This document shows, piece after piece, positions 43,712 to 52,880 of a stretch of 64,000 nt of DNA. Both the position numbers and the translations under genes were made by a program. Origin of the DNA: Couchioplanes azureus (GTDB taxonomy: Bacteria; Actinomycetota; Actinomycetes; Mycobacteriales; Micromonosporaceae). Location: NCBI RefSeq assembly GCF_014648355.1, contig NZ_BMQY01000003.1, forward strand, positions 455,916 through 519,915, given 5' to 3'. The notes beneath the pieces were generated by a model. It was given only the letters and a program-made list of their open reading frames with translations, did not search any database and was not told the DNA's origin. The number at the start of each line of letters is the position of its first letter. The stretch's first letter is position 1.

Positions 43712-44370
43712 TCACCTGGCACCTTCCACCAGGAGCTGGTCGAGGACCGCCACCGGTGATCTCGGGCAGAGCTCTCGTCGAGCCTGCAGGGCGGCCTCCC
43801 ATACGGTCGTCAGCCCGTCGAGGAGCCGCTGGATCATCTCCGGCGTCACGTGTGAATACAGCGCCTGCACCGACCCATCCTCATGGCCCATTTGCGCATC
43901 CATCAGCGTGGCCGGGGTGCCAAGCTCGATCATCAGCGTCTTGTACGTGTGACGAAGCCGGTGCGGTGTCAACCCGGCCGCGATCGGTGTCCAGCAGACA
44001 TCAGCCTTGGCCGCCGCCCCGCGTCCCCGGACCGGAATGCCAGGCCACGGGTCGGCGAGGATCGGCACCGGACTGACCGGCCGGGGAGCCTTGGCGGGAT
44101 ATCTGCCGGTGCCGCCGGCTGGAACAGCCAGGTCGCGAAGCCGTTGCGCCGCCAGTGTGCGGCAAGCTGTCCAGCGGGTCGACCACGCACATAGCCGAGC
44201 TCCTCCGCAGCGGCCAGCACCCGCGCCGCCGTTGCCTCCGCCACTACCGGCTTGCCGCTGAGCACCGCCGAGGCAGTACCGACCGTGACCTCCGCACGGC
44301 GTGCGACATCGACCAGCCGCGGTCCGATAGGTGCCACCTTGCGCTTGGTCGCGCGGTGTCCGCGGAACAC
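43712..44370 (-). pseudogene. Integrase remnant joined to a LacI-type HTH
   Basis: The C-terminal ~120 residues are the catalytic end of a tyrosine recombinase: LTPHRLRHTYKTLMIELG (His-x-x-Arg), MGHEDGSVQALYSHVTPEM (His and the nucleophile Tyr). Upstream, in a frame shifted near 44105-44125, is a LacI-type helix-turn-helix (LVDVARRAEVTVGTASAVL) reading into WRRNGFATWLF. The rest of an integrase N-terminus is missing. It lies directly after the tRNA-Val att copy, as expected for the integrase of an element using this tRNA. Confidence 0.75.
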
Positions 44371-44524
44371 GTAGCGCAGGCCATGGCAGGGGCAGGGCTC
44401 GGAGCGTACCCGGCCGAGATGATCGGTCAGGAGAGGACTTGGTCTAACACATGACGTTAGCGAGCGTTCTTAGTCTCCGTGAAGTCGTCCTGTGACCAGC
44501 AGGCACACGCCTAGCCTGCGAATC

Positions 44525-44731
44525 ATGGCCACCAAGAAGCTCCGGCTCGTTGGGGCACACGAAATCCGCATGATGCTCGGCGGGATCAGCCGCCAGCGCG
44601 TGTACCAGATCACCAGCCGCCGTGACTTCCCCGAGCCGGTCGCCGAGCTGGCGATGGGCAACGTCTGGCGCACCGAGGACGTCGAAGCCTGGATCGCGTC
44701 CCGCCCATCCCGCAGCGGCGTCAACGACTAA
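44525..44731 (+). CDS. AlpA/excisionase-like DNA-binding protein
   Basis: 68 residues with a winged-helix MerR/AlpA-type motif: LVGAHEIRMMLGGISRQRVYQITSRR, DFPEPVAELAMGNVWRTEDVEAWIAS. The RQRVYQI turn and the FPxPxxxLxxGxxWxxxDVExW tail are typical of AlpA and excisionase-like proteins that assist integrases. ATG at 44525; no strong ribosome-binding site. Intact, unlike most of the element. Confidence 0.75.
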   Translation: MATKKLRLVGAHEIRMMLGGISRQRVYQITSRRDFPEPVAELAMGNVWRTEDVEAWIASRPSRSGVND

Positions 44732-45031
44732 CCGCCACCCCCACCTTCAGTCGACAAGCCGAAGGTTTCCGCACACCGCCGGCCTGATGACCGTTAGCGT
44801 CGCGGGGTGTTCAGGCCACCGGTCGAGCCGATGCGAGCGGTGAGCATCACCGAATTCCCCGAACCCGCGATGTGCCGCGGCGGATGCGCCTACGAACCGA
44901 AGTTCGACGGCTTCCTTTACTGAACTTGTCAGTCGCTCGGCTGGGATGGTCAGCATCTGTCCATCAGGGCTGACCACCGCCTCGCACACGAGCGGACGTG
45001 GCCGGCCAGAGTCACACAGAGGAGTGTCTCG
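44732..45031. other. Intergenic, no gene seen
   Basis: 300 bp between the AlpA-like gene and the end of the large secreted protein gene. Composition is less extreme than flanking DNA. No RNA or gene recognised. Confidence 0.5.
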
Positions 45032-47218
45032 TTATTCGGACCGCCACAGTTCCCACTCCGCCGTGATCAGTCTGCCGGCGTGGACGCCGCTCGTAGTCCC
45101 CCTGAAGAAGGCCATGTCCGGGAGAATGCTCGGGTCGGTGATGTCCCAGAAGTTGGGCGGATCGGAGAGGCTCATCCGTGCGGTCGTCTCGTCGGTGACG
45201 GTCACGTCGCCGGTGCGCGCGCCCGTGGGGGGATCGGCGCACTCGCCGCGTCGACCCCGGTAGACGTACGAGTCGCGCCGGGAGACCTGACCAGCCGTGG
45301 CGGGAACCACCAACGGCACGCGCATGCGGAACACGCCGCCGGCCCCGTCGATAACCACCCGCAAGGTTTTGTCGGTGGTGCTCGTGCTGCCGGTCGACAC
45401 GGCGTTGCTCGTGCGGCGGCGCACCGCGGTGCACCCGGTGATACGCGCAAAGGACCACCGGTCGTCCTGCACCGTGTGCGTGGCGGCGCTTGAAATTGAG
45501 GTGTTCAGCCTGGTGGTGTCGCCGTCGTTCGATGCCACCCCGGTGACCTGGATGACGCTGGACCAGTCGTCCTGGGTCACCGTCATGTCGTTGCGGTAGG
45601 ACTTGGCCCCGGGCAGCGAGCGGTGGCGGGCCTTCGTCGCATGGTGGCGCAGCACGACGTAACCGTTCCACTGCGCTGATCGCGCAGCGCGGTGAGGACG
45701 GCCGATGTGCTCGTGGTGGGTCACGTGCAGCACCACGCTGACCTGCTTGGGGAACAGCATGCTGAAGGACTTCAGGGTGTAGTCGAAGGCCGCCGCCGGG
45801 CCGCCGCTCAGCACCGCGGTCAGGAGGGTGCTGAGATCCGGAGTCGCCGGACGGAACAGCCGGGCGGTGATCGTGACGTCGTCCGTCACCTCCGTGCCGG
45901 GATGGCCTTCAGCGACTTCCTCGACCAGCTCGAACTGCCGGGTTACGGCAGCCGTGTGGTCATTCTCGGCGATGAGTTGATCAGTGAACAACAGGCCCGC
46001 CGTGCCGACTCCAGGCCCATGCCAGCGCACCACATCAGGGCCACTGATCCGCCACTCCACCTGCCACTTCGCCAACTCCGCCGCCACGTCGCGGGTCGTA
46101 GTCGGATACGGCATGCCAACCATCTTGAGGCAGTCGCTCCACGGCTGAGGAACATTGCTGTGGCCGGCCGCGGCCCACTGGTCGTCGGGAATCCCGAAAG
46201 TGACCTTGACCGCGGTGTTCAGCACCCCTCCCGGCTGCGGGCGGTGGATCGGGTTGTCGCTCAGCACCTCGGCGCTCGCGTGGGCCAGCCGGTAGGTCTG
46301 CGCCAGCTCGATCATCTTGGTGAGCCGGTTGGCCTCTCCTAGCCGTTTGACGATGGTGCCGGATGCAGTCGCCGCATCGTCGGCGATGTACTTCACGTAT
46401 CGCTTCGCGAGCTGCTGCACGGCAGGCTTGGCGGCCTTCGGCACCGACCCCCTGATGTCGTTCGCCAGGCCGCCGGGCACCGGCGGCACCATCCGTTCGA
46501 GGTCCTCGGCCAGGGTGTCACACGGACCGGGAACCGTTCGCGCGTCGTGCTGTTCCGGTGTCGACACAGGCGACTTGGCGGCCCCGAGATCGAAGGCGAT
46601 GGCAGCGGTCTGCGCCAACCCGGCATGCAGCAGGGTGAGGTCCAGGAAGCCGAGTCTCAGCTCGCTGGGATCGTAGCCGCCCCAGGAGACATTGAGGCGT
46701 GGGTTCTGCCGCTGGGCCAGCGCGTTCAGCGCGAAAATGGCATTCGAGCCGGGCAGATCGGGGCGGGACCGGGCGACCGCCAGCCAGGCGGCCAAGAAGT
46801 CCCGCAGGCGGGTGCCGGAAGTAGCGCGCGGGGACCGGGTGGTCGGCATCAGGAAGGCGGCGTACTCGGCCAGCGTCTGCCGGGAGCTGACCGACCGGGT
46901 ACGCACTTCGTCGACCATCGCGTCCACCCCGGCGGTGACCACGTACCGCACGGCACGCGGGCGCAGCGGCACCCGGGCCGGGCTCGACACGGTCTTGACC
47001 CCGGCCGCGGCGAGTAGCTTCGCCACCGCCCGCCGGGCCTGGGCCAGATCCGTGCTGTTGGACGCCGCCGTGTCGACCAGATTTGCCATGTACCGCTCGG
47101 CCGGCGACGTAGCACCGGTCGCTGATTCGCCGGCCCTAACCGGACCGGCGACCGGGCCGACGAACGACGACATGACGACGGCCAAAACCAGCGATGCTCG
47201 GAGCCCAAATGACCTCAT
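45032..47218 (-). CDS. Large secreted protein of unknown function
   Basis: 728 residues. A clear Sec signal peptide (LRASLVLAVVMSSFVGPVAGPVRAG) precedes a helical region (~35-330) and a more beta-rich C-terminal half. Visible segments include YMANLVDTAASNSTDLAQARRAVAKLL, FLAAWLAVARSRPDLPGSNAIFAL, SWGGYDPSELRLGFLDLTLL and the end MAFFRGTTSGVHAGRLITAEWELW. No known domain recognised. ATG at 47218. It is one of the few undamaged genes of the element and might be its cargo. Confidence 0.75.
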   Translation of the reverse strand: MRSFGLRASLVLAVVMSSFVGPVAGPVRAGESATGATSPAERYMANLVDTAASNSTDLAQARRAVAKLLAAAGVKTVSSPARVPLRPRAVRYVVTAGVDAMVDEVRTRSVSSRQTLAEYAAFLMPTTRSPRATSGTRLRDFLAAWLAVARSRPDLPGSNAIFALNALAQRQNPRLNVSWGGYDPSELRLGFLDLTLLHAGLAQTAAIAFDLGAAKSPVSTPEQHDARTVPGPCDTLAEDLERMVPPVPGGLANDIRGSVPKAAKPAVQQLAKRYVKYIADDAATASGTIVKRLGEANRLTKMIELAQTYRLAHASAEVLSDNPIHRPQPGGVLNTAVKVTFGIPDDQWAAAGHSNVPQPWSDCLKMVGMPYPTTTRDVAAELAKWQVEWRISGPDVVRWHGPGVGTAGLLFTDQLIAENDHTAAVTRQFELVEEVAEGHPGTEVTDDVTITARLFRPATPDLSTLLTAVLSGGPAAAFDYTLKSFSMLFPKQVSVVLHVTHHEHIGRPHRAARSAQWNGYVVLRHHATKARHRSLPGAKSYRNDMTVTQDDWSSVIQVTGVASNDGDTTRLNTSISSAATHTVQDDRWSFARITGCTAVRRRTSNAVSTGSTSTTDKTLRVVIDGAGGVFRMRVPLVVPATAGQVSRRDSYVYRGRRGECADPPTGARTGDVTVTDETTARMSLSDPPNFWDITDPSILPDMAFFRGTTSGVHAGRLITAEWELWRSE

Positions 47219-47372
47219 AGCGTGAGATTAAGGCGGAATAGGGCAGTCCGGATCGGGATTGCTGGACCAAGCCCCGATAGGCACGCGCGCGACCGAAACC
47301 AGTCCACCTTCCGGACCAGGAGAGATCAACGACTCTTCCTGAGCTGGCTTAGTTCAGTCAACATGGAGCAGC

Positions 47373-47540
47373 CTCGCCTTCATCCGCAACTCGGGCATCT
47401 ACCTGCAAAGTCGCCAGGCCAAGGACCTCACTGCGTACTTCCCGGACATCGCCGCTGCGCTGGAATCTTCCGTCGCGCCTGGCACGGTGCTCGACGGCGA
47501 ACTGATCGTCTTCGACACCGCGACAGGTCGGACATCGTTC
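47373..47540 (+). pseudogene. ATP-dependent DNA ligase fragment (adenylation domain piece)
   Basis: About 55 codons match the inside of an actinobacterial ATP-dependent ligase: IYLQSRQAKDLTAYFPDIA, then GTVLDGELIVFDTATGRTSF. The catalytic Lys region before and everything after are missing. The frame continues into an integrase-like ORF. The ligase C-terminus reappears at 49058-49468. Confidence 0.7.
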
Positions 47541-48224
47541 CGGCTCACCCTGGCGACTCTGCAACAGCACCACCTCGACACCTGGGCAGCCGGGAACCCG
47601 ACGCTGCGGGCACGAAGCATTCCGTTCATCCGCTGGGCCGTCGCCCGGAACCTGACCGCGGCGCTCACCATCGACCATCCGCCCACCCGGCCGCCCAGCA
47701 ACTTCCAGGTCGACCAGGTGCACCACGACGAGCTACGCCGCTGCCTGACCGACACGTCGCTGCCGCTGCAGATCCGCATCGCGGGTGCCCTGACCCGGCT
47801 CTACGCCCTCCCGCTCACCCGGATCGTCGAGCTCACCGTCAGCCAGTTCCACCGCGACGACGAGAACGCCTACCTGACCATCAATCTTCAGCCCGTGGTG
47901 CTGCCACCGTCGTTGGCCCAGCTCATCGAAACCCACATCCACACCGCAGCAGCCGCGCCCCACCACCGGGCGGGTAGCGCGAACCACTACCTCCTGCCCG
48001 GTCAAAGCCCAGGCCAGCCGCGAAACCCCGCCGGGCTGGCCGACGCCATGCGACGCTTCGACCTGCCCGCTCGCGCAGCGCGGAACACCGCCATGATGCA
48101 AGCCCTGGCAGACCTGCCACCCATCGTCATCGCGGACCTGTTCGGCATGAATCCCGGCACAGTCCACCGATGGGCTCAATTCGCCGGCAACAGCTGGGAT
48201 GACTACCTCGCAGCCCAGCCCTGA
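47487..48224 (+). CDS. Chimeric ORF: ligase stub fused to a site-specific-integrase-like C-terminus
   Basis: 245 residues from a GTG. After 18 ligase residues comes an alpha-helical region like the middle and end of actinobacterial site-specific integrases or their accessory proteins: IPFIRWAVARNLTAALTI, RIAGALTRLYALPLTRIVELTV, HYLLPGQSPGQPRNPAGLADAMRRF, MMQALADLPPIVIADLFGMNPGTVHRWAQFAGNSW. The catalytic Arg-His-Tyr set of a recombinase is not evident. The fusion point near 47540 looks like a deletion or recombination junction. Whether it is expressed is unknown; possibly a pseudogene. Confidence 0.55.
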   Translation: MLDGELIVFDTATGRTSFRLTLATLQQHHLDTWAAGNPTLRARSIPFIRWAVARNLTAALTIDHPPTRPPSNFQVDQVHHDELRRCLTDTSLPLQIRIAGALTRLYALPLTRIVELTVSQFHRDDENAYLTINLQPVVLPPSLAQLIETHIHTAAAAPHHRAGSANHYLLPGQSPGQPRNPAGLADAMRRFDLPARAARNTAMMQALADLPPIVIADLFGMNPGTVHRWAQFAGNSWDDYLAAQP

Positions 48225-48307
48225 CACGCTTAGTGCAGCTTACGCTGAATCACGAATGCGCGGATCTGCCGAGTTGAGTGCGTCCGGCGGGTGACACTTC
48301 CGCCGTT

Positions 48308-48757
48308 TCAGTCGTAAAAGAACAGCACAAGATCTTCTACTGACCCTGGTCCAGTCAGAAAACCTTCCGCCTTGGCAACTGCCCGCTCCTGTGGCACTTC
48401 GCCGGCCAGGAGCTGCTTCATCCAGATCTCGCCCTGCTCGCCGACCGCGTAGAGAGCGGACAGCATCTCCGCCATGCCTGCGGGACGCTCGGGACATTGT
48501 CCGACGACGGGCCGAAGCGTCCACCCGCCTGCCCGGGCGGCTAACCGCACCACACCCGCCCAGTTGGCGATCCGGCCCAGACGCACATGCCACGAGTCCT
48601 GGGTGAACGGCGCCATCCGTCCTCCGTGCAACGGGTTGGTAGCAGATGCAATGTCCGCCAGTACCTGCCGTTCCACAGCGTCACGAATCCAGCGCCCCTC
48701 CTGAGCGTCTTCGATCGCGGCCGTGTACCACTGCCATACGGAGTCGAGCCAGTCCAT
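48308..48757 (-). CDS. Hypothetical protein
   Basis: 149 residues beginning MDWLDSVWQWYTAAIEDAQEG, mainly helical and rich in Trp and Ala (HVRLGRIANWAGVVRLAARAGGW; EMLSALYAVGEQGEIWMKQLLAG), ending DLVLFFYD. No known domain. ATG 48757 has GGGAG ten bases upstream; an in-frame start at 48784 would add nine residues. Possibly an immunity-type or cargo protein by size and context only. Confidence 0.5.
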   Translation of the reverse strand: MDWLDSVWQWYTAAIEDAQEGRWIRDAVERQVLADIASATNPLHGGRMAPFTQDSWHVRLGRIANWAGVVRLAARAGGWTLRPVVGQCPERPAGMAEMLSALYAVGEQGEIWMKQLLAGEVPQERAVAKAEGFLTGPGSVEDLVLFFYD

Positions 48758-49057
48758 AACGCATAGGCTCCCATGCGCCGCCATTAGCCGGCAGGCGGGT
48801 CAAGCGCCTTCCCCGGACCGAAGGATTCCCGAACTCAGGCGCTCATCAGCATGCTCTTTTGCCGCAGAGGACGCGCGCTGGGTCCGTCGCTGCCCGCACC
48901 CGGTGCGCTGGCCTACACGCACCGTAGTCACCCTTGATGAGGCAGCGACTTCGCCCGCAGCGACGTTGCATGGAGCGGGGGTAAACGGCAAGCTCACCGA
49001 CATCAGTCATGCGAGCGCAGGGGAAGCAGTGAATACCGCAGGTCTCGAATACCGTCC

Positions 49058-49468
49058 CTTCACCAGCAACGCCGGACCACGGTCGAAGCCATCATCGCCG
49101 GCGTGACCGGCTCCATCGAGGACCCCCGCACCCTGTTGCTCGGCCGCCTCGACGACCGCAGTCGACTGCGCTACATCGCTCACACCACTCCGCTCCGGCT
49201 CAGCCAGCGCCAGGAAGCCGCCCGGCTCCTGATCCCGGCTGCCGAGAACCACCCCTGGCCACACCCGCTGCCTCCCAGCTGGCTGGGCCAGCTCGACCAG
49301 CGCGAAGCGCAGCAATACATCCAGGTGCAACCGCTGCTCGTGGCCGAGATCGAACTCGACCAGGCCTACGAACACGGCCGATTCCGCCACGCCGTGCGGC
49401 ACCTAAGCTTCCGCGCCGACCTCCGCCCGATCGACGTCGAGCCCTGGCGCCCACAGCCACCGACCTAA
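49058..49468 (+). pseudogene. ATP-dependent DNA ligase C-terminal fragment
   Basis: The frame reads RRTTVEAIIAGVTGSIEDPR, TLLLGRLDDRSRLRYIAHTT, PLPPSWLGQLDQREAQQYIQV and the end FRADLRPIDVEPWRP. This is the OB-fold C-terminus of a bacterial ATP-dependent ligase and fits as the downstream part of the fragment at 47373. About 1.5 kb of unrelated DNA separates the two; the central part of the ligase is lost. 48785-49057 shows no gene. Confidence 0.7.
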
Positions 49469-49488
49469 GACAGACCTGGGTCCAACGT

Positions 49489-49790
49489 TCAAGGGCTAGC
49501 GGAGGAGCTGATCAAGGTACTCCTGCGCAGGACCGAAAAGCGGGTAAGGGACATCGTTCGGCCGGTGTCAGGGTGGACCCGTTCGCCCAGGCTTCGGACG
49601 GCGCGTACGGCAAGTCCGGTTTCCTCGAAAGTCTCTCGGACCGCAGCTGAGTCGCCGGACTCGCCGGGTTCCACCTTGCCGGCAGCGAACTGCCACGAGA
49701 GCCGGCCTTCCGCTATCCGCCTGCGGACGAGCAAGACTCGACCATCGGCAACGATGATGGCCGCGGCGACAGGAGTGCCGTCGTCGTTCG
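49489..49790 (-). pseudogene. Degenerate NUDIX hydrolase
   Basis: The NUDIX box is intact: KVEPGESGDSAAVRETFEETGL, with GTPVAAAIIVADGRVLLVRRR before it. The frame begins with ACG directly after the TAG of the upstream gene and has no ATG or GTG before the core. The C-terminal part is shortened and shifted: GERVHPDTGR is followed in another frame by PYPLFGPAQEYLDQLLR and stop. Both defects indicate decay. NUDIX enzymes cleave nucleoside-diphosphate derivatives. Confidence 0.65.
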
Positions 49791-49791
49791 T

Positions 49792-50088
49792 CTACTCGCC
49801 GAACTCTTCGGCCGCCACCCGTTCCATTTCCTCGCGTTCCTCCGGCGAGAGCTCGGCGCGCCACCGGGTCAAGGCCTCGGTCGCTGAGGTCAGCTGCGCG
49901 GCATAGGCTGAGCTGGCACCGACAGTCCGTAGGCTGGTCCGCCCGGCCAGCAGCTCCTGCGCCATCTCTTGCAGGTCCGGCCCGCCGGCGCCCTTGCTCA
50001 GTCGTTCCCAGCCTTCTTTGATCGCCTTGGCTACCTTCGGGTTACCGGCCATCCGGTGCAGCTCGTCATCGATCGGATCGCTGGTCAT
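49792..50088 (-). CDS. Conserved-looking hypothetical protein, 98 residues
   Basis: MTSDPIDDELHRMAGNPKVAKAIKEGWERL followed by a helical, Glu-rich chain ending LSPEEREEMERVAAEEFGE. Acidic and soluble, with no recognised domain. Starts at ATG 50088, 3 bp after the end of a short hydrophobic ORF, and ends 1 bp before the NUDIX frame, so the three may have been one operon. Confidence 0.6.
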   Translation of the reverse strand: MTSDPIDDELHRMAGNPKVAKAIKEGWERLSKGAGGPDLQEMAQELLAGRTSLRTVGASSAYAAQLTSATEALTRWRAELSPEEREEMERVAAEEFGE

Positions 50089-50091
50089 CGC

Positions 50092-50220
50092 TCACGCTCC
50101 CGGCGCTGCGTATGGGGCTGCCGGCAATGGGACGGCCGACAGGTCGCCGCCCTGGCCCGCCACGGTCATCCCGCCGCCGAACGCGGCAAGGATGACCGTT
50201 CCGCCAGTGTTGATGATCAT
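50092..50220 (-). CDS. Possible 42-residue hydrophobic peptide
   Basis: MIINTGGTVILAAFGGGMTV followed by AGQGG and a Pro/Ala-rich end. It could be the tail of a longer protein whose start is lost (ELINKAS precedes it in frame). Near-adjacent to the 98-residue gene. Tentative; the region 50221-50498 upstream shows no intact gene. Confidence 0.3.
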   Translation of the reverse strand: MIINTGGTVILAAFGGGMTVAGQGGDLSAVPLPAAPYAAPGA

Positions 50221-50498
50221 CGACGCCTTGTTGATCAGTTCGAGGAGTTCGATGGCCTGCCAGACGCAGCGCAGCGGCTGGCTCGAGCGGCGGTTGGCCT
50301 CACGTCGCGATGTCGACCGGACGAAGGTGCGTGCCGGTGTCGCTGAACTTCGCTCGTGGCCACCAGCGTGATGGAGCAACGCGCGAGGAGCATGGAGATG
50401 TCGTACGCAGCCAGGTCCGCCTGGAATCCATCCCGGCCGGCGGATCTCGCCGCATCCGCACATCGGTAGAGTCGCTGGTTCTGCTCCGTCGCTAGCTG

Positions 50499-51418
50499 CT
50501 ATGTACTGGAGGCCGTGTAGGCGGCGGGGAGGTAGTGGGGGGTGCCGGTCGAGGTTCTTGCGTGCCCGGTCGTAGCGCATGGTGGTCTTGGGATCGGCGT
50601 GGCGGGCGGCGATCTGGACGCCGCGGAGGCTGACGCCGGCGTCGAGCATGGTGCTCACGAAGGTGTGGCGCAGCAAGTGCGGGTGCATCCTCGGCATCCG
50701 AATACCGGCGCTGGCGGCGAGGTGCTTGAGCCGGCGGGTCGCGGCGCGCCGATCCATCCTGGCACCAGTGGTGTTGCGCAGGATTGGCCCGCTGCCGCGT
50801 TCGCCGATGGCCCGGTCGACGGCTCGGGCCACCGCGGGTGGTAACGGGACCAGGACGACCTTGCCACCCTTGCCGTGCACGCACGGCACCCGATGGCCGT
50901 GTTCCTCACTGAGGTCGCCGACGCTGGCACCGCAAGCCCTCGAAGATCCGCAAGTCGAGCAGACCCAACAGCGCGATCACCGCGAAGTCGTTCGGGTTGA
51001 TGGACTGCCGAGCGGCGGTGATCAGCGCCTCGAACTGCAGGTGTCCCAGACCAAGGGTCGGAGATTCAGCCGGCACAGTAGGCCGGCGGACGTAGTCGGC
51101 TGGGGATTGTTCGAGGATCGCGTCGATGACGCAGACCCGGTAGAAGCCGACCACGACCGACAGGCGCCGGGAGACCGTCGAAGGCTGGTATCGGCGGACT
51201 TCCTGCAGCCAGCGCACGTACCGTTCGACGTCGACCCGGCACGCTGTCAGCAAGTTGAGGTCCTGATCGTTGCACCAGCGCAGGAAGACGCCCAGGTCGG
51301 AGTCGGTGTGCACGCGTGGCTGGCCACGGTAACGGCCCAGCAAAGCGGACACCACGGCCCGCACGACGAGCTGATCGGAAGAGACGACGTCGGACACGAA
51401 GGCAGGAGAGGCAGTCAT
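50499..51418 (-). pseudogene. XerC/D-like tyrosine recombinase with two single-base frameshifts
   Basis: Three frames join into one recombinase of ~305 residues. The N-terminal SAM-like domain runs from MTASPAFVSD to LLDLRIFEG. At 50937-50939 a GGG (minus strand) should be GG; removing one G restores EACGASVGDLSEEHG and the catalytic domain (HPHLLRHTFVSTMLDAG, AARHADPKTTMRYDRARKNLDRHP). At 50537-50542 six C (minus strand) should be five; correcting gives HYLPAAYTASST and stop at 50499. Catalytic residues His-x-x-Arg, His and Tyr are present. Recent inactivation or assembly errors could both explain it. Confidence 0.75.
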
Positions 51419-51503
51419 ACACCACCGTGCGTCACCAGCGACGATGAGCACCAGCGAGCACCGAGCGGCATGAGAGTGAGTTTGATCTTGGGAATGCTCG
51501 GCT

Positions 51504-52379
51504 GTGGGTAGAGGGTCGGTGTACGTTGCACCCGTGGGCGATCGCGGCAGATCCGGAATACCCTGGTCGCGGAATCAACGCCGTGCTGCGATCGACCCCC
51601 TGCTACATCGGGCCATGATAGAAATTCGGTCGCTCGCCGCCCGTCCGGAACGTTCCAGACACCCCGATGGACATCTGGCCGAAATCAGGCTCATCGCCGA
51701 CGTCTGCCACAACCTTCCCGGCGGAGAACGGCCACGGCCGGCCGGCGAACACGACCCCTTGATCTGGACCTGGCAAACCGCCGACGAGTTCCAGCAGACA
51801 TGGCTGCGCAACCGACTGCAGCAGGAAGGTATCGACCTCGCCTTCCTAGAGCAGGCCCCGCGCCTTCCCCGCCCGGCTACGGCACCGAACACACGCCCAA
51901 CCTGGAGACGCTGGCAGCGGCCACGAGATGTCGGCGCGTTCACCGCCGCGGACTCGCCGACCTTCGCCCGGCTCATCCGCCAAGCCCATGCCGTCGAGCC
52001 ACAAAGCCCCACCTACGGGCCAGCGCAGACGGCTTTCATCGACTGGTTCCTCGAACACCTGCATCCAGAGGCATGCCACATTCTTCGTCCCAGTCGTCCG
52101 GACGAAACACAGTTCCGTCCGGACGGACCCGGCGATCTACGCCAGTACCGAGCGCTGGTCACAATGTGCGACGACGCGCTCATCGTCGACCATCCCCGAC
52201 TGCGCGCTTCCCAGGTCGCGGCACTCCCCACCAATCTGCACCTTTGGCGTCGACTGCAACTGGCCGCCGTGCCACGACGCAGCCAAGAACGCGACGTGGG
52301 GCTATGGGCCCGCGACCACCGCAACGCCCGCCCACACTGCTGTGACTTGGGCGTCGACAACCCATCCCGGCCGGCATGA
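51504..52379 (+). CDS. Hypothetical protein
   Basis: 291 residues from a GTG. The first ~110 residues look conserved (IPWSRNQRRAAIDPLLHRAMIEIRSLA; EIRLIADVCHNLPGGERPR; DPLIWTWQTADEFQQTWLRNRL), the rest less so. No known domain and no membrane segment. GTG 51504 and GTG 51534 are both possible. It diverges from the broken recombinase, with an intergenic gap of ~85 bp. Confidence 0.55.
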   Translation: MGRGSVYVAPVGDRGRSGIPWSRNQRRAAIDPLLHRAMIEIRSLAARPERSRHPDGHLAEIRLIADVCHNLPGGERPRPAGEHDPLIWTWQTADEFQQTWLRNRLQQEGIDLAFLEQAPRLPRPATAPNTRPTWRRWQRPRDVGAFTAADSPTFARLIRQAHAVEPQSPTYGPAQTAFIDWFLEHLHPEACHILRPSRPDETQFRPDGPGDLRQYRALVTMCDDALIVDHPRLRASQVAALPTNLHLWRRLQLAAVPRRSQERDVGLWARDHRNARPHCCDLGVDNPSRPA

Positions 52380-52448
52380 CGGCACCTCTGTCAACAGTTA
52401 CGCAACGTGGTGACCGCACGGCAGAAGAGCGCGCTGCGTGCCCATGCC

Positions 52449-52880
52449 TCAAAGATGCGGGTCGGCGAAAATCCAGGTCTCCCACTCCTCGGTGCTCACC
52501 CCGGAACTTGCATTGCCATCTAGTGACAACGCGACGAAGCCGTTTACGTGCTCGGGCAATCCAATGGCGCTGGCACGTGGCAGCTGATCTCTCACTCGAG
52601 CCCGGAGCCACGGCAAGCTCCCTCCTCCTTCAACGGAGAGCAACACCGTGCCGGACGATCCAAGCGTGCCGTTACGTGCGCTGAGGTCGGACCATGCGCG
52701 GTCCACCTGGCGATCATGGTCGGCGGCGTCGTCACGGATCCGCATCGCCGGAGTGGTGGAGGCTAATATGAGTGGCCTCCATACCGCCATCGGTGACGGC
52801 AGATGGGGTAAATCCACGAAGTCCTCGATGACAAAACCCGCCGCGGACACCGCGGCCCGCACGCTAACCGGGTCGACCAT
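52449..52880 (-). CDS. Hypothetical protein, 143 residues
   Basis: MVDPVSVRAAVSAAGFVIEDFVDLPHLPSPMAVW at the N-terminus and GFVALSLDGNASSGVSTEEWETWIFADPHL at the end. Soluble, mixed alpha/beta, no recognised domain. ATG at 52880. Codon composition is less GC-biased than in chromosomal genes, consistent with acquired DNA. Confidence 0.5.
   Translation of the reverse strand: MVDPVSVRAAVSAAGFVIEDFVDLPHLPSPMAVWRPLILASTTPAMRIRDDAADHDRQVDRAWSDLSARNGTLGSSGTVLLSVEGGGSLPWLRARVRDQLPRASAIGLPEHVNGFVALSLDGNASSGVSTEEWETWIFADPHL

Noticed and set aside
43308..43802. Open frame on the minus strand over the tRNA cluster containing GDTGIEPVTSSVS
   Set aside because: This is the antisense of tRNA-Val; the peptide is a well-known annotation artefact. 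The same applies to the frame near 53743-54405.
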